31,703 nucleotides of DNA from NCBI GenBank assembly GCA_946479515.1, contig CAMLGF010000042.1, forward strand, positions 1-31,703, read 5' to 3'. A program made the position numbers and the translations under genes. Position 1 is the first letter of the stretch. Each line of letters opens with the position of its first letter. Below, in pieces: positions 6,510-16,696 of this stretch. Below the pieces are notes generated by a model. That model saw nothing but the letters and a program-made list of their open reading frames with translations, ran no database searches and was not told where the DNA came from. Source of the stretch: an uncultured Pseudomonadota bacterium (GTDB lineage: Bacteria; Pseudomonadota; Gammaproteobacteria; Steroidobacterales; Steroidobacteraceae).

Positions 6510-9395
6510 CGCGCCGGCGGACATCATGGTCGCTTCCCAGATGGCCGTCACCGCCGCACGCGTATCGGCGAAGTCCGCGGCCGGCACGACGGGTTCACGC
6601 CGCTCCAGGGAAAGGTGGTGCGTGTGCTCGCGATAGCGGCGATAGGCGGCGGTGAGCACGTCCACGGTGGCCTGCGGCACCAGGTCCGCCGAGGCCACGG
6701 ATTCGAGCTGCCGGATGGTATCCGCGAACATCACCACCGGCGGATGCGAGCCTGCGTACAGCAGAGCCCAGTACTGCGCCAGGAATTCGATGTCGGCGGT
6801 GCCGCCCGGGTCCTGCTTGATGTCGAACATCTCCGAGCCGGGGCTGGCCCGCGACAACTCCCGGCGCATGCGCAAGCGCATGTCGCGCACCTCCTCGCGC
6901 AGGCGGTCACGGCGCACGTGGTTCATGAGCACGTCCAGCCGCACTTTCTCGAAGTCCGCGCGCAGCGCAGGGTCGCCGGCCACCGCACGCGCGTGCAGCA
7001 GCGCCTGGTGCTCCCAGGTCCAGGCCTCGGTCTGCTGGTACTCGGCGAATGCGCCGATACGCGTGATCAGCATGCCGCCCTTGCCGGAAGGCCGCAGGCG
7101 CTGATCCACCTCGTACAACCGGCCAGCCGCCGAATGCATGGTGAGGATGTGCACCACGCGCTGCGCATAGCGTATGAAGAACACCTGATTGTCGACGGGC
7201 CGGGCCGCGTCAGTCTCCGCACCCTCCGCGCCCGAGTCGTGCAGGAACACAAGGTCGAGATCCGAGGCATAGCCGAGCTCGTTGCCGCCCAGCTTCCCGT
7301 AGCCCACGGCGCAGATCCGCACCACCCGTCGCTGGCCGTCGAGCACGTGATGTGGCACGCCGAACTGCGCCGTGATCTGCGCCCAGCCGAGTCTCATCGC
7401 CTGCTCGACGATGATCTCCGCGATGTCCGTGAGATAGTCGCTGACGCGCATCAGCGGAATCCTGCCGGTGAGGTCGGCCATGGCGACCCGGAAGATCGCC
7501 GCTCGCTGGAATTGCCGCAGCATTTCCACCTGGCGCTCGGGTTCCTCCTCCGCCAGATGCGAAATGCGGGCGGCCGCCTCGGTCTCGAGCACGGCGCGCG
7601 TGGGCGGCAGACCGTTCGTGGATTCATCGAGCAATTCGTCGAGCAACAGCGGATGCGAGGCGATCTGCGTCGCGAGGTATTCGCCGAGGCTGGCCAGTTC
7701 CACCAGCTTGCGCCGCACCTGCGCGTTCTCGTTGAGCAAGGCGAAATACGCCGAGCGCGGGCCGATGGCCTCCAGCACCTTGAGCACGCGCCGCAGTACA
7801 TCGGTCTGCGCCGCGGCGGGCTGATCGGCGATGGTCGCGAGCAGCCTGGGCAGCAGCAGGTCCAACCGCGCGCGGCCGGCCGCATCGAGGCGGCGCAACG
7901 CACCGGAGCCACGGAAGTCCAGCAACATGGCCGCCGCCGCGGCGCCGTCGCCGAAGCCGCGCGCTTCGAGCGCCGCGGCGAACTGCGGGGCTTCGGCACC
8001 CCGCACCCAGGCTTCGTGCAGGCCGTTGATGCCGGGCAGATCGCCGCCCACAGCCTCGTTTCGCGAAAACATCACTTCCTGAAAGGCCCGGGTCACGCAG
8101 GCGCGATGCCGCTCGAGCTCGGCGGCGCAGGCCTGCCAGTCCGCAAAGCCCATGGCGAAGGCGATTCGCTCGCGCGTCAGGGAGTCGCCGGGCACGGTGT
8201 GCGTCTGCTGATCGGCAAGCATCTGCAGGCGGTTTTCCATGCGCCGCAGAAAGTCATAGGCCGCCGACAGTTCCTGGGCCACGCGCCCGGGCAGCAGCTT
8301 TCCGCCCGCCAGCTGCGGCAGCACCGCCAGCAACGAGGTCGACTGGATCCGCCGGTCCTGACCGCCGCGAATGAGCTGGAAGGACTGCACGATGAACTCG
8401 ATTTCGCGGATGCCGCCCGGCCCGAGCTTGACGTGTTCGGCGAGATCCCGGCGTGCCACTTCCTTCTCGATCAGGCCCTTCATCTCGCGCAGCGACTCGA
8501 AGACGCCGAAATCCAGGTAGCGCCGATAGACGAAGGGCCGCACGCTCTCGGCATAGACGGCGCGCCAGGCCTCGGCACCGGTCACGGCGCGCGCCTTCAC
8601 CCAGGCATAGCGCTCCCAGTCGCGCCCGTGGGTCTGCAGGTAGCCGTCGAGAAACGCGGCGCTCACCGCGAGCGGCCCACTGTCGCCGAACGGTCGCAGC
8701 CGCATGTCGACGCGAAACACGAAGCCGTCGGCCGTGCGCTCGCCGAGTATCCGGATGACCAGCCGCCCCAGGCGCGTGAAGAAATCCTCGTTGTCGATGC
8801 AGCGCGCGCCGGCGGTGGTGCCCTTCTCCGGAAACACGAAAATGAGATCGATGTCGGAAGAGAAGTTGAGCTCGGCCCCGCCCAGCTTGCCCATGCCGAG
8901 CACGATCAGCGGCTGCAATTCACCGCCGAGGCTGCGCGGCTCACCGTAGGTGCGCGCCAGATCCCGCGAGGCGAAGTCCGTGGCCACTTCGATCGCGGCG
9001 TCGGCAAAAGCCGAGGTATCCGCCAGTGTTTCGGGCAGCGATGCCCAGCCGGCCAGGTCGCGCCAGGCGATGCGCGCCATCTCACGGTTGCGTTGCCGGC
9101 GCAGCGCTTCCATGAAGCCGGCCAGATCCGGCGCGCCGGCCACAGCGGCGCGGACACGCTGCATCATTTCACCCTGGGCCAGCGGCCGCTGGGCCGCGGC
9201 GTCATTGACCAGCCAATGTGCCAGCGTCGCATCGCGCGCCAGGCCGCCGCAAACGAAGTCGCTGGCCGCTACGACGCGCACCAGGGCGTCGCGCATTTCC
9301 GCGGCGGCCCCGTCGAACTCGGCCATGGCACCCGATTCGCGGATGCGCGTCAGCTGCTGCTCACAAAAATCGGCCAGTTCCGGGGTCACGGCCAC
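6507..9395 (-). CDS. glnE: Bifunctional glutamine synthetase adenylyltransferase / adenylyl-removing enzyme
   Basis: A 962-residue GlnE that adds AMP to, and removes AMP from, glutamine synthetase according to nitrogen state under PII control. Two nucleotidyltransferase domains are visible. The N-terminal deadenylylation domain has GMGKLGGAELNFSSDIDL at 167-184, and the C-terminal adenylylation domain has GYGKLGGNELGYASDLDL at 698-715. Each keeps the paired Asp residues for metal binding. Helical linkers (KLGPGGIREIEFIVQ, DIKQDPGGTADIEFLAQ) follow each domain. E. coli GlnE is 946 residues, so length is normal. GTG 9395 is used; a second in-frame GTG at 9389 is possible and neither has a strong ribosome site. 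The cytoplasmic enzyme lies next to an LPS block, as in pseudomonads, but ilvE is not present beside it here. Confidence 0.96.
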   Translation of the reverse strand: MAVTPELADFCEQQLTRIRESGAMAEFDGAAAEMRDALVRVVAASDFVCGGLARDATLAHWLVNDAAAQRPLAQGEMMQRVRAAVAGAPDLAGFMEALRRQRNREMARIAWRDLAGWASLPETLADTSAFADAAIEVATDFASRDLARTYGEPRSLGGELQPLIVLGMGKLGGAELNFSSDIDLIFVFPEKGTTAGARCIDNEDFFTRLGRLVIRILGERTADGFVFRVDMRLRPFGDSGPLAVSAAFLDGYLQTHGRDWERYAWVKARAVTGAEAWRAVYAESVRPFVYRRYLDFGVFESLREMKGLIEKEVARRDLAEHVKLGPGGIREIEFIVQSFQLIRGGQDRRIQSTSLLAVLPQLAGGKLLPGRVAQELSAAYDFLRRMENRLQMLADQQTHTVPGDSLTRERIAFAMGFADWQACAAELERHRACVTRAFQEVMFSRNEAVGGDLPGINGLHEAWVRGAEAPQFAAALEARGFGDGAAAAAMLLDFRGSGALRRLDAAGRARLDLLLPRLLATIADQPAAAQTDVLRRVLKVLEAIGPRSAYFALLNENAQVRRKLVELASLGEYLATQIASHPLLLDELLDESTNGLPPTRAVLETEAAARISHLAEEEPERQVEMLRQFQRAAIFRVAMADLTGRIPLMRVSDYLTDIAEIIVEQAMRLGWAQITAQFGVPHHVLDGQRRVVRICAVGYGKLGGNELGYASDLDLVFLHDSGAEGAETDAARPVDNQVFFIRYAQRVVHILTMHSAAGRLYEVDQRLRPSGKGGMLITRIGAFAEYQQTEAWTWEHQALLHARAVAGDPALRADFEKVRLDVLMNHVRRDRLREEVRDMRLRMRRELSRASPGSEMFDIKQDPGGTADIEFLAQYWALLYAGSHPPVVMFADTIRQLESVASADLVPQATVDVLTAAYRRYREHTHHLSLERREPVVPAADFADTRAAVTAIWEATMMSAGA

Positions 9396-9451
9396 CGAGG
9401 TTACTAGAAATGCTACTTGCGCATGGCTCGCGGAAGCCTACGATCTGCGCC

Positions 9452-10360
9452 ATGAACGCCCGCCCCGTTGCCCGCGCCGCTGCGATGGCCGCCCTGTTCT
9501 TCGGACTCACCGCCTGCCAGCAGGAGACCGTGCGCGAAATCGACTGGGCCAAGACGGCGCTGGCGCGCAACCCCGACTTCGAGATCCTCGCGACCGACGA
9601 GACGGCCGGCGTTTTCACCGTGCGGGACACCGCCACCGGCGACGTCACCACGCTCAGACTCGGAGACCTCATCGCCGCACCGCTGCCGGGCCGCGTGCAC
9701 GCCGCGCCCAAGCCTGCCGCCGCGCCCGGGCCTGAGCCCGTGGCCGAGCCTGAAGCCGCACCGGCGGAAATCCCTGGCGCGCCCGAGGACGACGGCACGT
9801 TGACGGCCGATCAAACTACCGAAGACGCGACGGCGGTTCCCGAAACGTCCGGCGCGGCGCTCGCCGAAGGGCCCGGCTATCGAATCACGCGCGGCACCGG
9901 CAACCGGCCCGAGGCCGTCACCGAGCCGCTCGAAGGACCTGGGTATCGGGTGGAACGAACCGGCGGTGACCGAGCGCCCTCGACGGCCACGGGCGCGCAG
10001 GCGTCGACGGCTTTCACCGCCAGTGCCGAGCAGCGCACGGAACCCATCATCTGCCAGGGGGACCGGCTCATGCGCATCGACGGGGAGACCATCGAATTCA
10101 CCGGCGACGCCGTAATCGCCGAACGAGGCTGCGACCTGTACATCAGCAATGCGCGCATCCGCGCCGGCGGCGTCGGCATCATCGCGCGACAGGCGCGGGT
10201 ACACATCGCCAACAGCACGATCAGCGGCCTGCGCGGATCGTACGAAGCGTCCGAAGGCGCCGAGATCTACGTGGCGCAATCCACGTTCACCGGCGTCGGC
10301 CGCCGTTTCGACGGCGCCTCCATGACCGACCTGGGCGGCAACTCTTACTCGACGCACTGA
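9452..10360 (+). CDS. Lipoprotein with Ala/Pro/Glu linker and beta-helix-like C-terminal domain
   Basis: A 302-residue secreted lipoprotein with lipobox LTAC (Cys22) after a short hydrophobic signal. Residues about 80-135 are an Ala/Pro/Glu-rich linker. Two similar units follow (GPGYRITRGTGNRPEAV and GPGYRVERTGGDRAPS). The C-terminal third has short repeating strands with N/S/T at turns (LYISNARIRAGGVGIIARQARVHIANSTISGL), suggesting a right-handed beta-helix. No enzyme motif is recognised. ATG 9452 lies 56 bases from the divergent glnE start. A TTGCGC / TACGAT pair at 9417-9444 with a 16-base spacer could be a promoter giving a very short leader. The next plus-strand gene follows after 182 bases. 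Confidence 0.75.
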   Translation: MNARPVARAAAMAALFFGLTACQQETVREIDWAKTALARNPDFEILATDETAGVFTVRDTATGDVTTLRLGDLIAAPLPGRVHAAPKPAAAPGPEPVAEPEAAPAEIPGAPEDDGTLTADQTTEDATAVPETSGAALAEGPGYRITRGTGNRPEAVTEPLEGPGYRVERTGGDRAPSTATGAQASTAFTASAEQRTEPIICQGDRLMRIDGETIEFTGDAVIAERGCDLYISNARIRAGGVGIIARQARVHIANSTISGLRGSYEASEGAEIYVAQSTFTGVGRRFDGASMTDLGGNSYSTH

Positions 10361-10402
10361 AGCCCTTGCCAGAGCCGGCCGCGCCCCCACATCGCCTTAC
10401 GT

Positions 10403-10427
10403 AATCTCCGAGGCGCGCGCCGAGATT
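10403..10427 (+). terminator. Possible terminator hairpin after the lipoprotein gene
   Basis: AATCTC (10403-10408) and GAGATT (10422-10427) are perfect inverted arms. Inside them GGC/GCC close a GCGC loop, with a three-base CGA bulge on the left. The stem is followed by a short GTT stretch. It lies about 40 bases after the stop at 10360. The stem is bulged and lacks a real U tract, so this is a weak call. Nothing else is seen in the 182-base gap 10361-10542. Confidence 0.35.
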
Positions 10428-10542
10428 GTTCAGTCCCTGACGCGGGCCACGGCCTGCAAAGTGGGACATGCAACCGTGCAGCGCGCACGTTTCGGGGCCG
10501 CAGAGTTTCTTTCAGCACCGATGAGGCGTAGGTTGTTTGCCC

Positions 10543-11559
10543 ATGCGGGATTCTCGGACAAGCCGTCGCAACGCACTGCAGGCTTTGCTGGCCCTGGGTG
10601 GACTCACTGCCGCGCGCGACCTGTTTGCCGAACCCAACATCGGCGCGCGCATTCCCGGCACGGCCGAGGATCTTTCCGGCGCGCTCACCGAGCCCGAACC
10701 CTTGTTCGCGGCGCCCACCCGCCTCGATCGCATCGGCCGCGTGATGACTCACGTGCGCATCAACGGCAAGGGCCCGTTCCGTTTCGTCATCGACACCGGC
10801 GCCAGCCGATCCACGCTCGCGCCGCATCTCGCCAAGGCGCTGGGCCTGCAAGCGTCGGTGGGGCGCAACGTGATGCTCAACGGCGTCACCGGTGTCGCGG
10901 AAGTGCCAACGGTGCCCGTGGACAGCATCGAGATCGGCGCACTCAGGTTCGAGAACCAGAATCTGCCCGTCATCTTCACGTCGATCATGGGTAACGCCGA
11001 CGGCATCCTCGGTGTCGCGGGCTTCCATGACCAGCGCATCGACGTGGACTTCAAGCGCGACCGCGTGGAAGTGCTCAACTCCAATGGCCGCCGGCCGCAC
11101 TTCAGCATGGTGACCGCGCGCGCGCAGCGCAATGACAGCGGCTTGATGATCCTCGACGTGCGCGTCGGTCGGCGCATCAAGGCCAAGGCCGTCATCGACA
11201 CGGGCGCGGAACGCACGCTCGGCAACCTGGCGCTGCAGGCGGCGCTGAACCGCGGCAGGAAGCGCCATGACCCGGTGTCCGCCACCGTGCATGGCGCGAC
11301 GCCCGACATCGCCGATGGTGAGGTGCAATCCATCAGTCAGGCGCGCATCGGCGACCTGAGGCTCTCCAACCTGGAAGTGATCTTCGCGGACTTCCACGTC
11401 TTCAAGCTCTGGGGGCTCGACCAGGAGCCGGCCATGCTCATCGGCATGGACATGCTCGGCGTGCTCGAGCGGCTGGTCATCGACTACCGCCGCAACGAAG
11501 TCAGTATGTACGGCGAGCGTCCCTCCACCATGCGCGCCGTGCGAACCGTGCAGCGCTGA
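10543..11559 (+). CDS. Tat-exported two-lobed retropepsin-like aspartic protease
   Basis: A 338-residue protein of the bacterial pepsin/retropepsin-like family. The N-terminus is a twin-arginine signal (RTSRRNALQALLALGGLTAA), so export after folding is expected. Two catalytic motifs are present: VIDTGASRSTL (Asp84) in lobe one and VIDTGAERTL (Asp219) in lobe two. Each lobe has a later hydrophobic-glycine motif (ADGILGVAGF and MLIGMDMLG), as needed to build the active-site psi loop. Thus one chain carries both aspartates. ATG 10543 is preferred over a TTG at 10537. It ends 35 bases before a JmjC/cupin-8 gene on the same strand, with a small hairpin between. The natural substrate is unknown. 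Confidence 0.82.
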   Translation: MRDSRTSRRNALQALLALGGLTAARDLFAEPNIGARIPGTAEDLSGALTEPEPLFAAPTRLDRIGRVMTHVRINGKGPFRFVIDTGASRSTLAPHLAKALGLQASVGRNVMLNGVTGVAEVPTVPVDSIEIGALRFENQNLPVIFTSIMGNADGILGVAGFHDQRIDVDFKRDRVEVLNSNGRRPHFSMVTARAQRNDSGLMILDVRVGRRIKAKAVIDTGAERTLGNLALQAALNRGRKRHDPVSATVHGATPDIADGEVQSISQARIGDLRLSNLEVIFADFHVFKLWGLDQEPAMLIGMDMLGVLERLVIDYRRNEVSMYGERPSTMRAVRTVQR

Positions 11560-11570
11560 CACGCCGGCCC

Positions 11571-11587
11571 GCACTCGTTTAGAGTGC
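11571..11587 (+). repeat. Small inverted repeat before the first JmjC/cupin gene
   Basis: GCACTC (11571-11576) and GAGTGC (11582-11587) are perfect arms around GTTTA. It lies 11 bases after the protease stop and ends 7 bases before the ATG at 11595. It could be an operator or a weak mRNA hairpin controlling the next gene. Six pairs in GC-rich DNA may also be chance. Confidence 0.35.
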
Positions 11588-11594
11588 CTGTCGC

Positions 11595-12632
11595 ATGTCG
11601 CTGCCAACTCCCCGCCCCGTGCCCGAACGGCACGGCGTCCGCCCCGCCGAATTCAAATACGACATCGTGGCCGCGGGCCAACCCGTCGTGCTGCGCGGCG
11701 CGGCCGCGACGTGGCCGGCGGTGCGCGCCGGCTGCACATCTGCGCAGGCCATCGCCGATTACCTGCTGGGCTTCGACGCCCGCGCCAGCGCTGACACGAT
11801 GTACGGCGACCCGGCGATCGGCGGAAAATTCTTCTACAACGACGATCTCACGGGCCTGAACTTCCAGCGCCGCCCGCAACCCCTGGCGCAATCGGTACGT
11901 GAACTGCTCGCCTTGATCGACACGCCGGATCCGCCGGCGCTGTACGTCGGCGCGCTTCCCGCCCCGGCCATGGTGCCGGGCTTCACGCGCGACAACGCGC
12001 TCGACCTGGTGGACCCGGCCGTGATGCCGCGGCTGTGGTTCTCGAACCGCTGCACGGTGCAGACCCACTACGACCTGTCTTTCAATATCGCGGTGGTGCT
12101 CGCCGGGCGCCGCCGTTTCACGCTGTTTCCGCCGGAGCAGCTGGTGAATCTCTACGTGGGTCCGCTGGAGTTCACGCTGGCAGGCCAGCCCATCAGCATG
12201 GTCCGCCTCGAGGCACCCGATCTCGAGCGCTATCCGAGGTTTCGCGACGCCTGGGCGCACGCACAGGTGGCGGAACTGGAGCCCGGCGACGCGCTGTTCA
12301 TTCCTTACATGTGGTGGCACCACGTCGAATCGCTGTCCGCCTTCAACGTGCTGCTCAACTACTGGTGGGACGACACACCGCCCTGGCAGGGCTCGCCGTT
12401 CGACGTGCTGCTGCACGCGCTGATGGCGGTGCGCACGCTGCCGCCCGAGCGGCGCGAGCTGTGGCGGAAAATATTCGATCACTATGTGTTCCAGACGGGT
12501 GGCGATCCCGTGGCGCACCTGGGCGAGCGGCAGCGCGGCATCCAGGGCGCGATGTCACCGCGCGTGGCGGAGCACATCCGCGCTTATCTGGTGAATGTGC
12601 TCGGCGTGAACGCGGGCGGCCGCAGGAAATGA
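11595..12632 (+). CDS. JmjC/cupin-8 domain protein, copy 1
   Basis: A 345-residue cupin-like protein of the JmjC (cupin-8) group, whose characterised members are Fe(II)/2-oxoglutarate hydroxylases of proteins or small molecules. The metal triad is visible as THYD (His158, Asp160) and WWHHVES (His242 or His243) at the end of the double-stranded beta-helix. Between them lies GRRRFTLFPPEQ, where a basic residue may hold 2-oxoglutarate. No signal peptide is seen, so it should be cytoplasmic. A close paralog lies at 20692-21726 and shares long blocks (NLYVGPLEFT, YPRFRDAW, AELEPGDAL). It converges on a LysE-type gene with only 5 bases between stops. Substrate is unknown. Confidence 0.85.
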   Translation: MSLPTPRPVPERHGVRPAEFKYDIVAAGQPVVLRGAAATWPAVRAGCTSAQAIADYLLGFDARASADTMYGDPAIGGKFFYNDDLTGLNFQRRPQPLAQSVRELLALIDTPDPPALYVGALPAPAMVPGFTRDNALDLVDPAVMPRLWFSNRCTVQTHYDLSFNIAVVLAGRRRFTLFPPEQLVNLYVGPLEFTLAGQPISMVRLEAPDLERYPRFRDAWAHAQVAELEPGDALFIPYMWWHHVESLSAFNVLLNYWWDDTPPWQGSPFDVLLHALMAVRTLPPERRELWRKIFDHYVFQTGGDPVAHLGERQRGIQGAMSPRVAEHIRAYLVNVLGVNAGGRRK

Positions 12633-12637
12633 ACTGG

Positions 12638-13282
12638 CTACTGGCGCGCTGCGGCGAGCCTGAGCCCGAGGCCGATGAACACGGCGCCCGCGAGGCGATT
12701 GAGTACGGTCGCCATGGCCGGCCGGCGCAGGAATGCACCGCGCAGCCGCGCGGCAGCGATGGCCAGCATCACGCACCACACCAGGCCAAGCGCCACGAAT
12801 GACAGCCCGAGCGTGAGGAAGGCGCTCACCTTGTGCGTGCTGCCCGCCGCGATGAACTGCGGCAGCAGCGCGAGAAAGAACAGCGCAACCTTGGGATTCA
12901 GCAGATTGGTCAGCACTCCCTGGCGGAACGCGGACCAGTGGAGATGCGGCCGGCCAGGCGCGCCTGGATCGCCCGATGCGCCGGGAAGTCCGTCGGACCG
13001 GCTCAGCAGCGCGCGTATGCCGATGTAGATGAGGTAGGCGGCACCCGCGAACTTCACGGCCATGAAAGCGTAAGGCGAAGTGGCCAGCAGCGCCGACAGG
13101 CCGAGCGCCGCAAGCACGGTGTGGATTACGGTGCCGGCGCTGATTCCCAGTGCCGCGGCAATGCCCGCCTGGCGACCTCCAGCGAGGCTGCGCCCGAGGA
13201 TGAAGAACGTGTCCTGGCCCGGCGTGATGATGAGCAGGATGGCGGTGGCGATGAACAACCAGTAGTGGTGAATGCCGAGCAT
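12638..13282 (-). CDS. LysE/RhtB family amino acid exporter
   Basis: A 214-residue inner membrane protein of the LysE/RhtB superfamily, which exports amino acids or their derivatives. About six hydrophobic segments are visible. The first contains the family motif LLIITPGQDTFFILGRSLAGGRQAGIAA, and a central loop has FRQGVLTNLLNPKVALFFLALLPQF, the second signature. ATG 13282 is preferred to a TTG at 13318 because the family begins near this point with a short polar leader before the first membrane segment. It is convergent with the first cupin gene and divergent from the oxidoreductase. The transported solute cannot be told from sequence. Confidence 0.9.
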   Translation of the reverse strand: MLGIHHYWLFIATAILLIITPGQDTFFILGRSLAGGRQAGIAAALGISAGTVIHTVLAALGLSALLATSPYAFMAVKFAGAAYLIYIGIRALLSRSDGLPGASGDPGAPGRPHLHWSAFRQGVLTNLLNPKVALFFLALLPQFIAAGSTHKVSAFLTLGLSFVALGLVWCVMLAIAAARLRGAFLRRPAMATVLNRLAGAVFIGLGLRLAAARQ

Positions 13283-13377
13283 GGCAGCGACTCTGCAGGT
13301 GGCCCTGAGGATTCGCAACCAGCGCTGGGTTAGACTTTCTTGGGCTTGGCCCAGTTTTACATACGAAGGGGATTCCA

Positions 13378-14469
13378 GTGACTGATAGCGCTCGGCGACG
13401 ATTCATCATCCAGTCCGCGGCCCTGGCTGCCGCGCCGTTGATCACCCGCGTCGGCCGCGCACAGGCGCCGCAACGCAAGTTAGGCGTGGCGCTGGTCGGG
13501 CTCGGCAGCCTGTCCACCAACCAGATCGCGCCGGCGCTGCTCAAGACGCGCAACTGCCGGCTGGCCGGCATCGTCACCGGCACGCCGTCGAAGGCCGAGG
13601 AATGGAAGAAGAAATACGACATCCCGGCGAACGCCATCTACAACTACGAGAACATGGGCAAGATGGCGCGCAACAAGGACATCGACATCGTTTACGTAGT
13701 GACGCCGAACGCCTTGCACCTGCCGCATGCCGCGGCCGCGGCGGCGGCCGGCAAGCATGTGTTCTGCGAGAAGCCGCTGGAGATCAACACCGAGCGCGCC
13801 CAGGGCATCGTCGACGCCTGCAAGAAGGCGGGCGTGCAGCTCGGCGTGGGCTATCGCTGCCAGTTCGAGCCCAATCATCTGGAATGCGTGCGGCTGGCGC
13901 GCGACAAGGTGCTCGGCGAATTGCGCCTCATCGACGCCAATTTCGGTTTTGCGATCGGCGATCCCACCCAGTGGCGCCTGAAGCGCGACCTCGCCGGCGG
14001 CGGCTCGCTCATGGACGTCGGCATCTACTGCCTGCAGACCGCGCGCATGCTCACGGGCGAAGACCCGGTGTGGATCTCGGCGGTCGAGACCAAGACGGAC
14101 CCGGTGAAGTTCAAGGAAGTCGAAGAATCGATTTCCTGGACCATGAAGTTTCCGAGCGGGGTGGTGTCCAACAGTTTCTGCACGTATGGAGCCAACGGCC
14201 TCGCCGGGTTCCGCGCGGCCGCGACCAAGGGCTGGTTCGGACTCGAGCCTGCCTACTTCTACAACGGCAATCGCGGCCGCCGCAGCGACAACGTGGAGAT
14301 CAACCACACGGGGCACGACCAATTCGCCACCGAGCTGGATGATTTCGCTGACTGCATCCTCAACAAGCGGCAGAGCAAGGTCTCGGGCGAAATGGGCGTT
14401 GCCGACATCAAGTACCTGATGGCGGTGTACGAATCGGTGCGCACGGGCCGGCCCGTGTCGCTTGCCTGA
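13378..14469 (+). CDS. Tat-exported Gfo/Idh/MocA family oxidoreductase
   Basis: A 363-residue NAD(P)-dependent oxidoreductase. A twin-arginine signal (ARRRFIIQSAALAAAPL) leads the chain, so it is exported folded with its cofactor, as with glucose-fructose oxidoreductase of Zymomonas. The Rossmann motif VALVGLGSLSTN (41-46) and the CEKP motif (Glu131-Lys132-Pro133) are both present. DVGIYCLQTARML matches the C-terminal substrate domain helix. GTG 13378 has AAGGGGA six bases upstream. It is followed after 82 bases by a hybrid sensor kinase. Substrate is probably a sugar or sugar derivative in the periplasm, which would suit the nearby polysaccharide genes; that is inference. Confidence 0.87.
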   Translation: MTDSARRRFIIQSAALAAAPLITRVGRAQAPQRKLGVALVGLGSLSTNQIAPALLKTRNCRLAGIVTGTPSKAEEWKKKYDIPANAIYNYENMGKMARNKDIDIVYVVTPNALHLPHAAAAAAAGKHVFCEKPLEINTERAQGIVDACKKAGVQLGVGYRCQFEPNHLECVRLARDKVLGELRLIDANFGFAIGDPTQWRLKRDLAGGGSLMDVGIYCLQTARMLTGEDPVWISAVETKTDPVKFKEVEESISWTMKFPSGVVSNSFCTYGANGLAGFRAAATKGWFGLEPAYFYNGNRGRRSDNVEINHTGHDQFATELDDFADCILNKRQSKVSGEMGVADIKYLMAVYESVRTGRPVSLA

Positions 14470-14544
14470 CGTCGGACGGCGCTGACAAGGGCATCGTGCC
14501 AGCTCTGCTAACCTGCCGACGTCGCCTACCGGGCGTCGGCAGGA
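14468..14544 (+). promoter_or_regulatory. Ribosome-site hairpin with alternative pairing before the hybrid kinase
   Basis: CCTGCCGACG (14512-14521) and CGTCGGCAGG (14534-14543) are perfect 10-base arms around a 12-base loop. The right arm covers the AGG of the AGGA ribosome site (14541-14544) of the GTG at 14552. A further segment GACGTCGG (14468-14475), at the oxidoreductase stop, can pair instead with CCGACGTC (14516-14523). The two pairings exclude each other. This has the shape of a translational switch, but may be an operator or chance. Confidence 0.4.
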
Positions 14545-14551
14545 CTTACGG

Positions 14552-16696
<2,145 letters not shown>

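Noticed and set aside
6615..9407. A 930-codon open frame on plus, spanning the whole of glnE
   Set aside because: It is antisense to a clear glnE. Long antisense frames are common in GC-rich DNA, and the translation has no domain and is rich in His, Arg, Gln and Ala, as expected for a shadow.
13340..13358. Hairpin TTGGGC-TTG-GCCCAG followed by TTTT, resembling an intrinsic terminator
   Set aside because: It lies upstream of the oxidoreductase start, with no plus-strand gene before it that needs ending, and the stem is only 5-6 pairs. It may be an operator, but the evidence is too thin to list.
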